Below are positions 8,747-17,099 of a stretch of DNA of 64,000 bases, piece after piece. The position numbers and the translations under genes were made by a program. The DNA comes from Rhodoferax sp. (lineage in GTDB: Bacteria; Pseudomonadota; Gammaproteobacteria; Burkholderiales; Burkholderiaceae_C), in contig JARLJI010000260.1 of assembly GCA_031291295.1 (NCBI GenBank), positions 248,001-312,000 of the forward strand, written 5' to 3'. Position 1 is the first letter of the stretch, and the number at the start of each line of letters is the position of its first letter. The notes beneath the pieces are model-generated. The model did not search any database and was not told the DNA's origin. It saw only the letters and a list, made by a program, of their open reading frames with translations.

Positions 8747-11700
8747 TGGAATTCTCCTCTTCTGAAGCATGGGTGACTGGGGCTTGCAGTTCCAGCAGTG
8801 CTTGCGCAAGTGCCGAAGCTGCGAGTTGCGCATTTCCTTTGGTCTCTTTCGCGATCAGATCCATGATGCTGCGCGCCACCGCGCTGGACTCGTCTGATGT
8901 TGCTACGAACAGAGACGATTCTTGACCACCTGGCAGGGTCAGCGTCAGGCCGACAAAGCGCTCAGAAGCTCTGGGTGCCAATCCACGCTCGGTGACCATG
9001 CGCATCCACCGTTTGTACCGGCCGCACGATTCGGTGATCTCCTGTGCAAACTTTCCGATGGTTTCGTCGACCCATGCGTCTAGTGGCCGTTGGACCAAGA
9101 GGCTACCGATGGAGTCCAACCACTTTTCATCGGTGAGAGACAGGTCTGTGCACCGCAGGATGAAGCTTTTGAGCTTGATGTCCGCCAGATCCGATGCGGT
9201 GCCCGCACATTCCGCTTGGAGTTGGTTTCGCACACGGCTCAGAGGGCCTGTGATGGCGAATGCCTTGCTTACCTCTGCAGACATGGCTTCCTGCAATCTG
9301 CGGTGCGCCATCCCCATATCTGAAAGCGTGTTCGTCAACCATTCTCCGAAAGGCACCTTCACGTTGGCCTGGGCATAGGTCTCCGGGAAGCTCGAAGTGA
9401 GCAGCTTGATCGGATCCTGGGCCTTCTTCAGAACTGACCGCACAAGGCTGGCATCCTTGCCAACACGACTGGTTTGCAAGCTGAATTCCGGAAGTCGCGC
9501 GTGCCAGCGATACAAGCTCCGCGCCAGCTCCAAGTATGTCAGCTCACCGCCAACCGCACAGCCGATCGCAGTGAAGGTTGCCTGATACTCAAGCAGAAGT
9601 TTCCTGCTGTCCGCTCCTCTGGATAGTTCACGCAATTCAAACATCTGCGGGTTCTTGTACATCCGCTGCAGGTGTTCATTCGTCAATTCGAGAATCAGCG
9701 TTCCTCGTTCGAAGATTGCGCACTGACTGCGGTGAATCATCAAATACAAGACGATCCAGATTCCAGCGGGTCCAGCTCTTACGCCCAATGGCGGCGCTGC
9801 GAGCACCGACAGGACACCTGCAAAAGTTGGCGCGCTTGAAGACCGTAGCTCCTGTGAGATCGCAGCCCAGACCTTGGAGATATCGATTGCCGCATCCGCA
9901 GTGGGCTCAGCCAAGCTCCAGTGGCCTTTCTCCTCGCGCCAGATGCCTGTCTGGCGGAGCAAGGTGTTGTGAATGAGTCGCTCCGGCGGGTACTCGCTAG
10001 ACCCGCACAGTTGGCCTGCAGTGTCCCCGCTCAGGATGAATTCGAACATCCGCTGGCGTGCCAGCACAATCGCCGAAGGCGGTTTTTCTTTGTTGATGAG
10101 CTCGTTGACGATTCTCGGCGTTTGGCTGTATACCGACTCAAACAACCATGAGGCGAGCTGGCTGGCGTTCATGTTTCGACTGTTGGAAATGAGTTGGCCG
10201 TTGTACCAATACTCTGGTCCGGGGTTTCCTGGAACAGGCATCAACTGACGCAGTACCAACAGACTTACCTTTTCCGAAACGTCATGCAAACGACCGGCCA
10301 CGTACTGGCTGGTCCATGGATCAAGGCGTTTGCTGGTGACTTCCCGCTGGACCGCCAGCCAGATGGAGTATTCGGCAAGCGCGGCACGACTCTCCGGGGT
10401 GAGTGACAAACTTCCGCAGATGCTGAGGCTGTCGGTCTCCTCTTTCAGTCGTTGAAGCGTCAGAGCCTCGTCGCTTGAGCCTTCCATGACCAGCACCAGC
10501 TTGATCCAGCCATCCGGCCGAGCCTCATCGGACTTGAATACGGGCGGTTTGGGCCATTGGGCAGGCGAGCCGACAAGTACACCGACGGTCCGAATCGTGC
10601 CGGATTGGTCGTAATGCTTGTTTGCAACGATGAGTCGCTGTGACAGCGCATGCGAAACGCCGGAGATGACAAGTTCGTCTTCGCCGCTTCTTGCAGCTTT
10701 CTCGTAGACGGCCTCGATATTGACCGCATCCGACACCGCGAAGGCATATTCCGTCTTGTTGCGCCGACGTACAAGCAAGCCCTGCTCAACGAGGCCGTCG
10801 CAGTGCTTGGATACCGAGGCCTTGGGCACATCGCCGAGTGCGAATGTAATGATCTCTGACGTGATTGGGACACCCAAACCCGCGGAAACAAGCTCAAGCA
10901 CGGCGATGCTCTTGAGAACTCTGACGGCTTCGGGATCGAAAGTTTGCCGCTCCATCGAAGCCAGAGCAAAGGCCCATCGGCGCTCGGCACTCAGGTCCCT
11001 GAAACGGAGTCCATAACCACTGGCGAGGTAGTCGAATACCTCGGGTAGTCGATACCAGATAGCAGAGTCGACATCATGGCAATCTGCAAAGTCACGCAGG
11101 CCGAGCGGCTCGTTTCCACGCAGAAAAGCGTGGAATGATCGTTCGCTTTGACCGTAGCGCTTCGCGACCACTGCGAGCGCTGCGATGCTGAAAGGATGCA
11201 AGGGATAGAGGGCTTCCGCACGCTCAAACAGAGCTTGGTCGGCTGCGGTCAAGGATCGCAGGATGCCCAGCCTTTTGGCCGATGCGTACAGCGCCTGCGC
11301 TTCACGAACGACCTCCCGATTCGAGTGAATCGCAGCTTTGACTCCGATGGCGTGAGCAGCAAAATGTGCGTAACGTTCGACGGGTTCATCGAACGGAATT
11401 TCATCAAACCGCGACGCCACTTTCTGCCACTCGTCGCCAAGCGCCCGGCCTACACCTGCGGCATAGCTTGCGAAATGCTGGTGCAGCATGGCCACGACGG
11501 CCAATTTGGCATCTTCCGGCTGGCATGCTTGTTCAGCAATCTGTTGCAGCGCGATCAGATCCCCTGTTTCCGGATGCAGTGCCGCATGCTCGACAAACTT
11601 GCCAACTTCGTCGATGAGCAGCAGGACACCATCGAACCCCTCCGCAACCATGGCTTGCGCAAAATCAGCTGCGAGACTACCGGCAACCGAGTTCACCGGC

Positions 11701-12179
11701 ATACCCTTGTAGGTCAGCGCTCCGGTATCCAGTTGCTTCTTCAGCGCCGACAGCGCTTTGCCTTTGCCGAGATGACCCAGTGCCTGACCGATGGCTTGAG
11801 CCAGAGCGGCACCAATGGACACGCGCGCGCCGACGATCGCCAACGGGAAACGGTTGGCCGTTTTGAACAGCGGCACGAGTTGAGGCGCACTTTTGGTGAT
11901 CGCCAGCGATGCTGCAGGATGCGATTTGCGGCCGCTCAAGAGTTGAGCCACCATGACGCCCAGCGCGGACTTTCCGCTGCCATAGGGGCCTACGATCTTC
12001 CAGGCCCTCTGCGCATGTTTGTCGACCAGACCTTGCCCTATCTGCTTCAACGCACTCGCAGCCGCCGGCGTCAACAAATACTTCTTGACAGCGGATTCGT
12101 CGTGCAGGTCCCTGTCAAGCGCGATGGATCGCGTGTGACCACCACCCAACTCAATGCTTTGCAAAATGCGATTAGGCAT
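8724..12179 (-). CDS. Large P-loop ATPase of a defence-type operon
   Basis: A 1151-residue protein with an N-terminal P-loop ATPase domain. Walker A is GPYGSGKS (Lys70) and Walker B is LLLIDEVGK (Asp190, Glu191). The rest is helical and of unknown fold. Size and a single N-terminal ATPase followed by a long helical body resemble the large ATPases of BREX (BrxC/PglY) and Dnd restriction (DptH-type) operons, but I cannot place it in either by motif. It begins inside the end of the DUF4007 gene (8-base overlap) and runs into the PAPS-reductase-like gene, so the three are co-translated. A role as the motor or scaffold of a DNA modification or restriction complex is inferred. Confidence 0.75.
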   Translation of the reverse strand: MPNRILQSIELGGGHTRSIALDRDLHDESAVKKYLLTPAAASALKQIGQGLVDKHAQRAWKIVGPYGSGKSALGVMVAQLLSGRKSHPAASLAITKSAPQLVPLFKTANRFPLAIVGARVSIGAALAQAIGQALGHLGKGKALSALKKQLDTGALTYKGMPVNSVAGSLAADFAQAMVAEGFDGVLLLIDEVGKFVEHAALHPETGDLIALQQIAEQACQPEDAKLAVVAMLHQHFASYAAGVGRALGDEWQKVASRFDEIPFDEPVERYAHFAAHAIGVKAAIHSNREVVREAQALYASAKRLGILRSLTAADQALFERAEALYPLHPFSIAALAVVAKRYGQSERSFHAFLRGNEPLGLRDFADCHDVDSAIWYRLPEVFDYLASGYGLRFRDLSAERRWAFALASMERQTFDPEAVRVLKSIAVLELVSAGLGVPITSEIITFALGDVPKASVSKHCDGLVEQGLLVRRRNKTEYAFAVSDAVNIEAVYEKAARSGEDELVISGVSHALSQRLIVANKHYDQSGTIRTVGVLVGSPAQWPKPPVFKSDEARPDGWIKLVLVMEGSSDEALTLQRLKEETDSLSICGSLSLTPESRAALAEYSIWLAVQREVTSKRLDPWTSQYVAGRLHDVSEKVSLLVLRQLMPVPGNPGPEYWYNGQLISNSRNMNASQLASWLFESVYSQTPRIVNELINKEKPPSAIVLARQRMFEFILSGDTAGQLCGSSEYPPERLIHNTLLRQTGIWREEKGHWSLAEPTADAAIDISKVWAAISQELRSSSAPTFAGVLSVLAAPPLGVRAGPAGIWIVLYLMIHRSQCAIFERGTLILELTNEHLQRMYKNPQMFELRELSRGADSRKLLLEYQATFTAIGCAVGGELTYLELARSLYRWHARLPEFSLQTSRVGKDASLVRSVLKKAQDPIKLLTSSFPETYAQANVKVPFGEWLTNTLSDMGMAHRRLQEAMSAEVSKAFAITGPLSRVRNQLQAECAGTASDLADIKLKSFILRCTDLSLTDEKWLDSIGSLLVQRPLDAWVDETIGKFAQEITESCGRYKRWMRMVTERGLAPRASERFVGLTLTLPGGQESSLFVATSDESSAVARSIMDLIAKETKGNAQLAASALAQALLELQAPVTHASEEENSNGNRKAS

Positions 12180-13080
12180 GTGAATAGGCCTCCTCTGCCC
12201 GTCGCAGCTGATACTGCGAATCCAATTGTTTCAATTTCAGTACAAGGCTTTGGGTGTCTGCTGTATCGACGAATCGGAGCGCACCTTTCAAAGGTCCCGC
12301 ACAAAGGGCTTCGACGAACACCCTGAGTTGCTGTTCATCGAGACGGAACACGACCCCGGGGCTGTAGGCCCCTTTGAGCAACCGGACAAAATCGACCGAC
12401 AGTTCGCCCTGACCCTCGGGTGCTAGGAAATCGATCAGTGCAATTGCGAACACGCGGAGGGAAAGTCCCATCGGCGCACGTGGCTCACTGTTGAAGATGG
12501 TTCTCCCATCCTCACCCTTGACCGCTCTCAGCAGGCCCAGGTCTTGCATTGGCGACCAGGACGTATCGTCGCTACCCCGCTCTTCTTGGTAGTAGGACTG
12601 GATGAAAATCGAAGAATGCTGTTCCAGTGTGCTGGCCGCCAACGGGCGGGCAGCCCCCTCGCCACGGCGCCCCAGAGCGGCGACAAGTTGCTTGCGCTCA
12701 AACCGGATGATTTTTCCTTCTCCGAAAACCTCGTTCCAAGCCGCAAGGCCCCCTTCAGTGCATAACTGCCAGTGAATCAGCCACAAGGATTCCAGGGATT
12801 CCAAATACGGATCCCAAGCCTCTGTCCCCCCGAACAGCTTGATCCCGACTGGCCCTGGCTCGTGACCGCCACCATCGGCCGCCTTCAGTACGCCTGTAGC
12901 TTCTGCCCAGAACTGAAGCGACTTCACCATGTTCCGCCCAATGCCCAGCACATTCATTGCGCTTTCTTCGTTGCGCAGCAAAGCGCGGTCTGCTTTCACC
13001 GCGCGATACACCTTGGGCAGCCAGCCGTAGCGGCACACAAAGGATTCATGTCCTGAAAATCGATCCACGTTGCTCTTCAT
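12172..13080 (-). CDS. DUF4007 family protein
   Basis: A 302-residue protein whose start (FSGHESFVCRYGWLPK, residues 8-23) is the signature of the DUF4007 family, which is known mainly from its company with DndC-like PAPS reductases and large ATPases in prokaryotic defence islands. No catalytic motif is visible and the protein is probably cytosolic. A DNA-binding role has been suspected for the family but I see no proof here. It is the first gene of the five-gene module; the 242 bases upstream (13081-13322) contain no gene and include AT-rich stretches, so they probably hold the promoter. A weak GGGGA ribosome site precedes the ATG. Confidence 0.85.
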   Translation of the reverse strand: MKSNVDRFSGHESFVCRYGWLPKVYRAVKADRALLRNEESAMNVLGIGRNMVKSLQFWAEATGVLKAADGGGHEPGPVGIKLFGGTEAWDPYLESLESLWLIHWQLCTEGGLAAWNEVFGEGKIIRFERKQLVAALGRRGEGAARPLAASTLEQHSSIFIQSYYQEERGSDDTSWSPMQDLGLLRAVKGEDGRTIFNSEPRAPMGLSLRVFAIALIDFLAPEGQGELSVDFVRLLKGAYSPGVVFRLDEQQLRVFVEALCAGPLKGALRFVDTADTQSLVLKLKQLDSQYQLRRAEEAYSHA

Positions 13081-13322
13081 TGCGTCCCCAGCGTTTCTTT
13101 AATTCTGCCAACCCTATTCGTCTGGCACTTCATATTTGCTGCCCCGATGGCGCAGCCAAGAGGTAAGCGGTATTTATGTTTATCCATAGTATTAGAGCAT
13201 CCAGGGTACTTGATTCGATATATACGCAGACTCATCTTGCAAAAGGAGCGTTGCACCCCTGGCGGAGTCAAGAAGGGAAATGGTTTTCCTGAGAGTCAGC
13301 GCGAGATTTTTGTGGGCCATGG

Positions 13323-14234
13323 TCACGCTACCTTCTTTCTGAGCATCAGTTGGATCATTGCGAACAGACGATGGAAAAAGTAATCAACATGATCTGCGTC
13401 GATCACGGGTTTCTGATTTACTTCGTAGTGCCGAATGAGGTGATCGTTGCCTATTGAGGTCAATTGATGCGCCTCAGCGTCCAGCCGTGCGTACAGGGCA
13501 GGTTCCGCTGTCACTGCACTCAGAATGAGGTGGACCGAGTTTTTCTTGCTTGACGAATCCGCCAGAGATTTCAGGCGCTCCCAGCAATCCCATAGTCGTT
13601 CCAGAGCTTCCCGTCTGATCACGGGATTGGGGTCTGAAAACTTGGTTCGCGCCTCTTCGAGTAAGACATCCAGGGTGCGATCACCCGTGTTGAACACCGT
13701 GCGTCGGAGGGCAAGATCGATGACCGGTGGCAGTAAGCGAACAATGCGACCTGTCGGCTGCATCTGGAACGCAAGGCCGTTGCGCCCGAAGTAGCGGTTT
13801 ATCGTTTCACGAAACTCTTCCTGACCGGCTTCTTGGTCAAACGTCAGGTGATCGTGTCTCAGGAATTTGTGATATTCACGTTGGATAGGCTTTGCCACCA
13901 TGGCATGCACGAATGCCACGAAGTCCAAGATAAGGAAGGTGTCTGGCGCGAATGGCTCCCACTGAGAGATAAAGCTCTCCTCCACTCTTTTTTTAGTTTG
14001 CAGCGGCCATTCCAACCCGCGAATTTCTCCGATCACAGCAGCGCCAAAGGCGTTTTCGTCGCATCCACAGATGGCCTGTCCGTCGGCACAGCGCTCGGGA
14101 AAGCGCTGACCGAATGCGCCGCTGTTGATCGAGGCCTGTACCGTGGCGACGATGGCCGCCCACACCACCGGGGTGATCACTTCTTCGGTGCGGGCCACAG
14201 GCCCATTTTCGCGGTCGCTGAAATAGTCGATCAT
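13323..14234 (-). CDS. AbiJ-like protein, third gene of the AbiE operon
   Basis: A 303-residue soluble protein. Residues 150-185 (a YFGRNGLAFQM segment ending IVRLLPP) and a helical C-terminal half containing the pattern of LEEARTKFSDPNPVIRREAL and LWDCWERLKSL resemble AbiJ-type abortive infection proteins, whose C-termini often carry HEPN-like helical domains. I see no unambiguous HEPN RxxxxH motif, so RNase activity is not supported directly. The start codon overlaps the abiEii stop by four bases (ATGA), so it is translationally coupled to the toxin-antitoxin pair. Two-gene abiE operons are the norm, so this third partner is unusual. Confidence 0.6.
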   Translation of the reverse strand: MIDYFSDRENGPVARTEEVITPVVWAAIVATVQASINSGAFGQRFPERCADGQAICGCDENAFGAAVIGEIRGLEWPLQTKKRVEESFISQWEPFAPDTFLILDFVAFVHAMVAKPIQREYHKFLRHDHLTFDQEAGQEEFRETINRYFGRNGLAFQMQPTGRIVRLLPPVIDLALRRTVFNTGDRTLDVLLEEARTKFSDPNPVIRREALERLWDCWERLKSLADSSSKKNSVHLILSAVTAEPALYARLDAEAHQLTSIGNDHLIRHYEVNQKPVIDADHVDYFFHRLFAMIQLMLRKKVA

Positions 14235-15307
14235 ACGGGCGCCCTCTTGCGCGAGGCTGGCTTGGGGGCTGCGGCGTTGATAGCTTCCTGCAAGGCCGCA
14301 ACGCTGGTCAACACCACATCCAGGGAAGGGATGTCGCCGAAGATCATTCCCGACATGGCTGCATAGTCCCGCCCGAGTGCGTCGTGCATCGCAGCGTCAG
14401 GGGTCAGCGTGAACGTGCCTGCGGCCGCAGTGTCCAGACCCAGGTCCGGGCTGCCGAAAAACAGTCTGGCGTGCGTTGCACAATCGCTGGCAAGACCGTG
14501 ATCGGCTTGCCAAGCTGGCGCTCCCTCCGCTTGTGTGAGCCGATGGACGTCGTAATAGTGCCGCGATACGCGCTGGCCTTCGTGTCGCAGTTCTTGACGA
14601 CGGGCGTACCACTGACGCAGACCGTGGAGGATGATGACCTTGTCCCAGAACGTTCGTTCCGGCTGTACCGTCGTGACATTGCGGACGGCAAGGTCCAGAT
14701 CGGTCAAGTCGGCCGCCACGTAGGGCATCACTGTCGCGGCGATGTGCGGGTCCAATGCGGATTTGGCGCCGGCCTCTATTTTGACGGCGGCGCGAACGTA
14801 ATCGCCCTCGTTAGCCGTAACCACGGGATACCAGAACAGCAGGGTTTGACCGTCCTTGTCGTCGGGGTCCGCCTCCAGTCGGAAACGTCCTCCGGGAATC
14901 GCAGTCGTCGCGATGTCAGTGAACTGCGTGGTCAGCTGCCCCGCGATGTAACCTTGGCAGGCATCGCGGATGGCGTCGAGCCGGGCACGGCGCTTTTTGC
15001 CGCTAAGCCCCTCCAGGTCTGCCGCTTCGACACACTGACCTAGATCATTGCGGAAGATCGTGATGTCAATGTCCTCCGAGAACCGAGAGATAAGTCCGAA
15101 AGCCTTCGACAGGGATGTGCCGCCCTTGAACAAAAGTCGCGGGCCGCCAGCGGGCAGGCCGTTGAACAGCGCGTCCAGAGTCCAGCAGACCCAGAAGTCC
15201 TTCTCGACGTTCTGGACAGCGGTGCCTAGGCGCGCTGCCGCGCCTAGAAAAAGATCCCGGCGCTCGGCATCTGCGGCCGCGATCACGGTTTGGAGGTCGG
15301 CGTTCAA
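14231..15307 (-). CDS. abiEii: AbiEii toxin, nucleotidyltransferase
   Basis: About 358 residues of the AbiEii nucleotidyltransferase family, the toxin of type IV toxin-antitoxin systems, which block growth by transferring nucleotides to tRNA. The active-site signature is visible as FKGGTSLSKAF followed by SEDIDITIF (GGS...DxD). The proposed start is a TTG at 15307 overlapping the abiEi stop by four bases (TTGA); a longer in-frame ATG start at 15439 would run far into abiEi and looks spurious. The toxin is expressed only after its antitoxin gene, as usual for abiE. The family is well supported; phage exclusion in this host is inferred. Confidence 0.85.
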   Translation of the reverse strand: MNADLQTVIAAADAERRDLFLGAAARLGTAVQNVEKDFWVCWTLDALFNGLPAGGPRLLFKGGTSLSKAFGLISRFSEDIDITIFRNDLGQCVEAADLEGLSGKKRRARLDAIRDACQGYIAGQLTTQFTDIATTAIPGGRFRLEADPDDKDGQTLLFWYPVVTANEGDYVRAAVKIEAGAKSALDPHIAATVMPYVAADLTDLDLAVRNVTTVQPERTFWDKVIILHGLRQWYARRQELRHEGQRVSRHYYDVHRLTQAEGAPAWQADHGLASDCATHARLFFGSPDLGLDTAAAGTFTLTPDAAMHDALGRDYAAMSGMIFGDIPSLDVVLTSVAALQEAINAAAPKPASRKRAPV

Positions 15308-16023
15308 GCAGCCACCCCAATCACACTCTTCAAGCTGGGACGTTTCGCATTTCCGCGGGGCTGAGGTCGTTTTAGCACTGTAGCAGTCGCGGTTTTGGGA
15401 TCGCATCCCGGCAGTTCGCGAACGAGACTTTGCATCCAAGTCGGCAACGTACTAAAGCCTTCCAGAAGGTCTTTGCGTATGGCATCGCCGTGGACCGGAT
15501 CTGCGAGCAACTTGCTTAGCTTACTCAGAATTCGCTGCCGGTCCGTGGCCAAGGTGTCTTTTAACCAGTGTAGGGCCTGCACGACACGCATCGCCGGCCG
15601 GCCGGCCCAGTACAAACGGCTGGGGGCCGTCTGCTTGAACTCGATAACGAGGTTGTCCAGCCTGACGGCCCGACGTCGGGCGTCCGTGTGAATCGTGACG
15701 CGGGCGGGCACCGCGTCCGTCAGACCGAGGTCGTTCGCCGCAGTCATGCCGTCGACGAGTAGCCGAAGTTGATCCCGGCGCGCGATAGCATCCACAACGG
15801 CGCGATAGTCCGGATTGGTGGGCCGTTTGGTGAGGCGGTTGATGGTCGGCCTGTCGTACAGACCCCTGTCGATGCGTCGCAGTTCACCGTCGCGGACCAT
15901 ACGCTGCAGCGTCTTGTCGACGGCATCGCGGCTGCCGAAGGCCGCGAAGTCCGTCGGCACCCAGACATGACTAATCCCGTCGGCGTTGACTAGGGATATG
16001 ACAGTGGATTTGAGGTCGGACAT
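15304..16023 (-). CDS. abiEi: AbiEi antitoxin, winged-helix autorepressor
   Basis: A 239-residue protein resembling AbiEi (DUF6088-type) antitoxins. The N-terminal 90 residues form a winged-helix-like segment (KTLQRMVRDGELRRIDRGLYDRP), which in this family binds operators in its own promoter; the rest is the antitoxin domain that counters AbiEii. The ATG at 16023 has little ribosome-binding sequence in front. The region just upstream contains two palindromes of the same 8-base arm, exactly where negative autoregulation would act. It lies upstream of and overlaps abiEii. Confidence 0.85.
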   Translation of the reverse strand: MSDLKSTVISLVNADGISHVWVPTDFAAFGSRDAVDKTLQRMVRDGELRRIDRGLYDRPTINRLTKRPTNPDYRAVVDAIARRDQLRLLVDGMTAANDLGLTDAVPARVTIHTDARRRAVRLDNLVIEFKQTAPSRLYWAGRPAMRVVQALHWLKDTLATDRQRILSKLSKLLADPVHGDAIRKDLLEGFSTLPTWMQSLVRELPGCDPKTATATVLKRPQPRGNAKRPSLKSVIGVAA

Positions 16024-16071
16024 AAGTGTCCGATGTTTGTAGTCGTTTTTCAGACTTTATGCAAGCGTTTT

Positions 16072-16154
16072 GTCCGAAAAATATGGTTAATTTCGGACGA
16101 TGATGTATTTTATCTAACTTTCAATTGTCCGAAATTTACATCTATTTTTCGGAC
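16072..16154 (-). promoter_or_regulatory. Paired palindromic operators of the abiE promoter
   Basis: Two inverted repeats share the same arm GTCCGAAA/TTTCGGAC: 16072-16079 with 16091-16098 (spacer 11), and 16127-16134 with 16147-16154 (spacer 12). Their centres are about 55 bases apart. A half-like GTCCGA also sits at 16028-16033, next to the abiEi start. AbiEi proteins are known to repress by binding two inverted repeats cooperatively, and the surrounding DNA is very AT-rich, so this is probably the operator-promoter. Confidence 0.75.
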
Positions 16155-16888
16155 GAGATTATTTCTTTCCGCTACACAACCAAGAGGAACAGGCGTGACG
16201 ACGCATCGCACAGGGTTATCGGGGGCCTTGATAGTGTGAAAAAAGCAAAAAATCGGCACCGAGGCACTCGAACTCGCCACGCAAGACATGCCATCGCCCC
16301 ACAAGCAACGAATCATTTGAGATTCCGATTTGACATTTCCGCCGTCTGATCGGTGCCATCGGCTGCCCGACCTCCCAGCGCCAACAGCCAAGGACCTTGC
16401 AAAACAAAAGACACCGTCACCTCCCAGATCCGCACCCTTGCCCCCCATGAAAACCTGGCCTGGTCGGGCGAACTCATGCGTGATGACCTGGGGCTTCTTG
16501 GTGCCCGTGTTCAACGCTGAAAGTGCCTTCTCTCGTAGAGATCAGCCGCCGAGAGCCTCACAACGTCCCAAACCGGCTCTTGAGAGCCCTTTCCAATATA
16601 GGGGGGGCAGGATATGGGGGTAGAAAGTAAAACGGACCGCTAGGCCTGTGTTTACTTGCTTAATGGCGAGGCGAATGCACCCCAACGTAACAGATTTTGA
16701 CTCAGCCAACCCGGACGAAGGGAAGCCAGCTTCGTGGTAACAACTTTTAAACCGAGCTCCAAGGCAGCGGCTCCTAAAGAGAGCTGATCGCGCCCAATAT
16801 ATTCTCGAACGAACAACGAACAGGCCCGATGAAAAAAACACTGAATGTTGGGACTTCGCTGCGCCGCTGGCGCCTTTGACCAGCCATC
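16155..16888. other. Intergenic stretch without a supported gene
   Basis: Between the abiE operators and the repeats near the tRNA I find only short open frames with no family resemblance or ribosome sites. Base composition is mixed and lower in GC than the housekeeping regions. It may be decayed element DNA; no integrase gene or remnant could be read from it. Confidence 0.5.
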
Positions 16889-16917
16889 GTTCCGACAACT
16901 GTTCCCAAATCGTTCCC
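16889..16917. repeat. Three helically spaced GTTCC repeats near the element end
   Basis: GTTCC occurs at 16889, 16901 and 16912, that is 12 and 11 bases apart, about one DNA turn each; the last two copies are GTTCCC. It lies 61 to 89 bases from the 3' end of tRNA-Arg. Such phased repeats resemble integrase arm sites or a regulator site, but no binding protein is identified. Confidence 0.35.
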
Positions 16918-16929
16918 AGGCTTGGCATG

Positions 16930-16975
16930 AAAGACAAAAGGGTTAGCGTGTACTTACACGCTAACCCTCGTCTTT
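16930..16975 (-). terminator. Rho-independent terminator after tRNA-Arg
   Basis: A perfect 13-base inverted repeat (16940-16952 with 16955-16967, loop of two) is followed on the minus strand by TTTTGTCTTT. Outer arms 16930-16935 and 16970-16975 extend the pairing. It begins three bases past the CCA end of tRNA-Arg. Confidence 0.85.
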
Positions 16976-16977
16976 AC

Positions 16978-17054
16978 TGGTGCGGCTGGCAGGAATTGAA
17001 CCCACGACCCCTTGGTTCGTAGCCAAGTACTCTATCCAACTGAGCTACAGCCGC
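16978..17054 (-). tRNA. tRNA-Arg (ACG)
   Basis: A 77-base cloverleaf with a 7-bp acceptor stem GCGGCTG/CAGCCGC, anticodon loop CTACGAA (anticodon ACG), T-arm with GGTTCAA, discriminator A and encoded CCA. The 3' end faces the conjugative-element side, the usual orientation for an integration target. Confidence 0.95.
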
Positions 17055-17099
17055 GTAGCCGCAAATTGTAGCACGGCCGAAAGGGGGATCGCGCCCTCC

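Noticed and set aside
11148-12326. 392-aa open frame opposite the ATPase gene
   Set aside because: It is antisense to a gene with clear Walker motifs and shows no family features; it results from the high GC content.
3381-13080. Canonical BREX, DISARM, Dnd or Detocs system
   Set aside because: No PglX methylase, PglZ, DISARM helicase, DndA/D/E, or Detocs-type gene set is present; only single domains are shared.
16110-16514. 134-aa open frame between abiE and tRNA-Arg
   Set aside because: It covers the abiE operators, has no ribosome site and no recognisable domain.
16978-17054. Confirmed attachment site in tRNA-Arg
   Set aside because: No second copy of the tRNA end is visible in the window and the tRNA terminator is intact, so only a possible boundary is reported.
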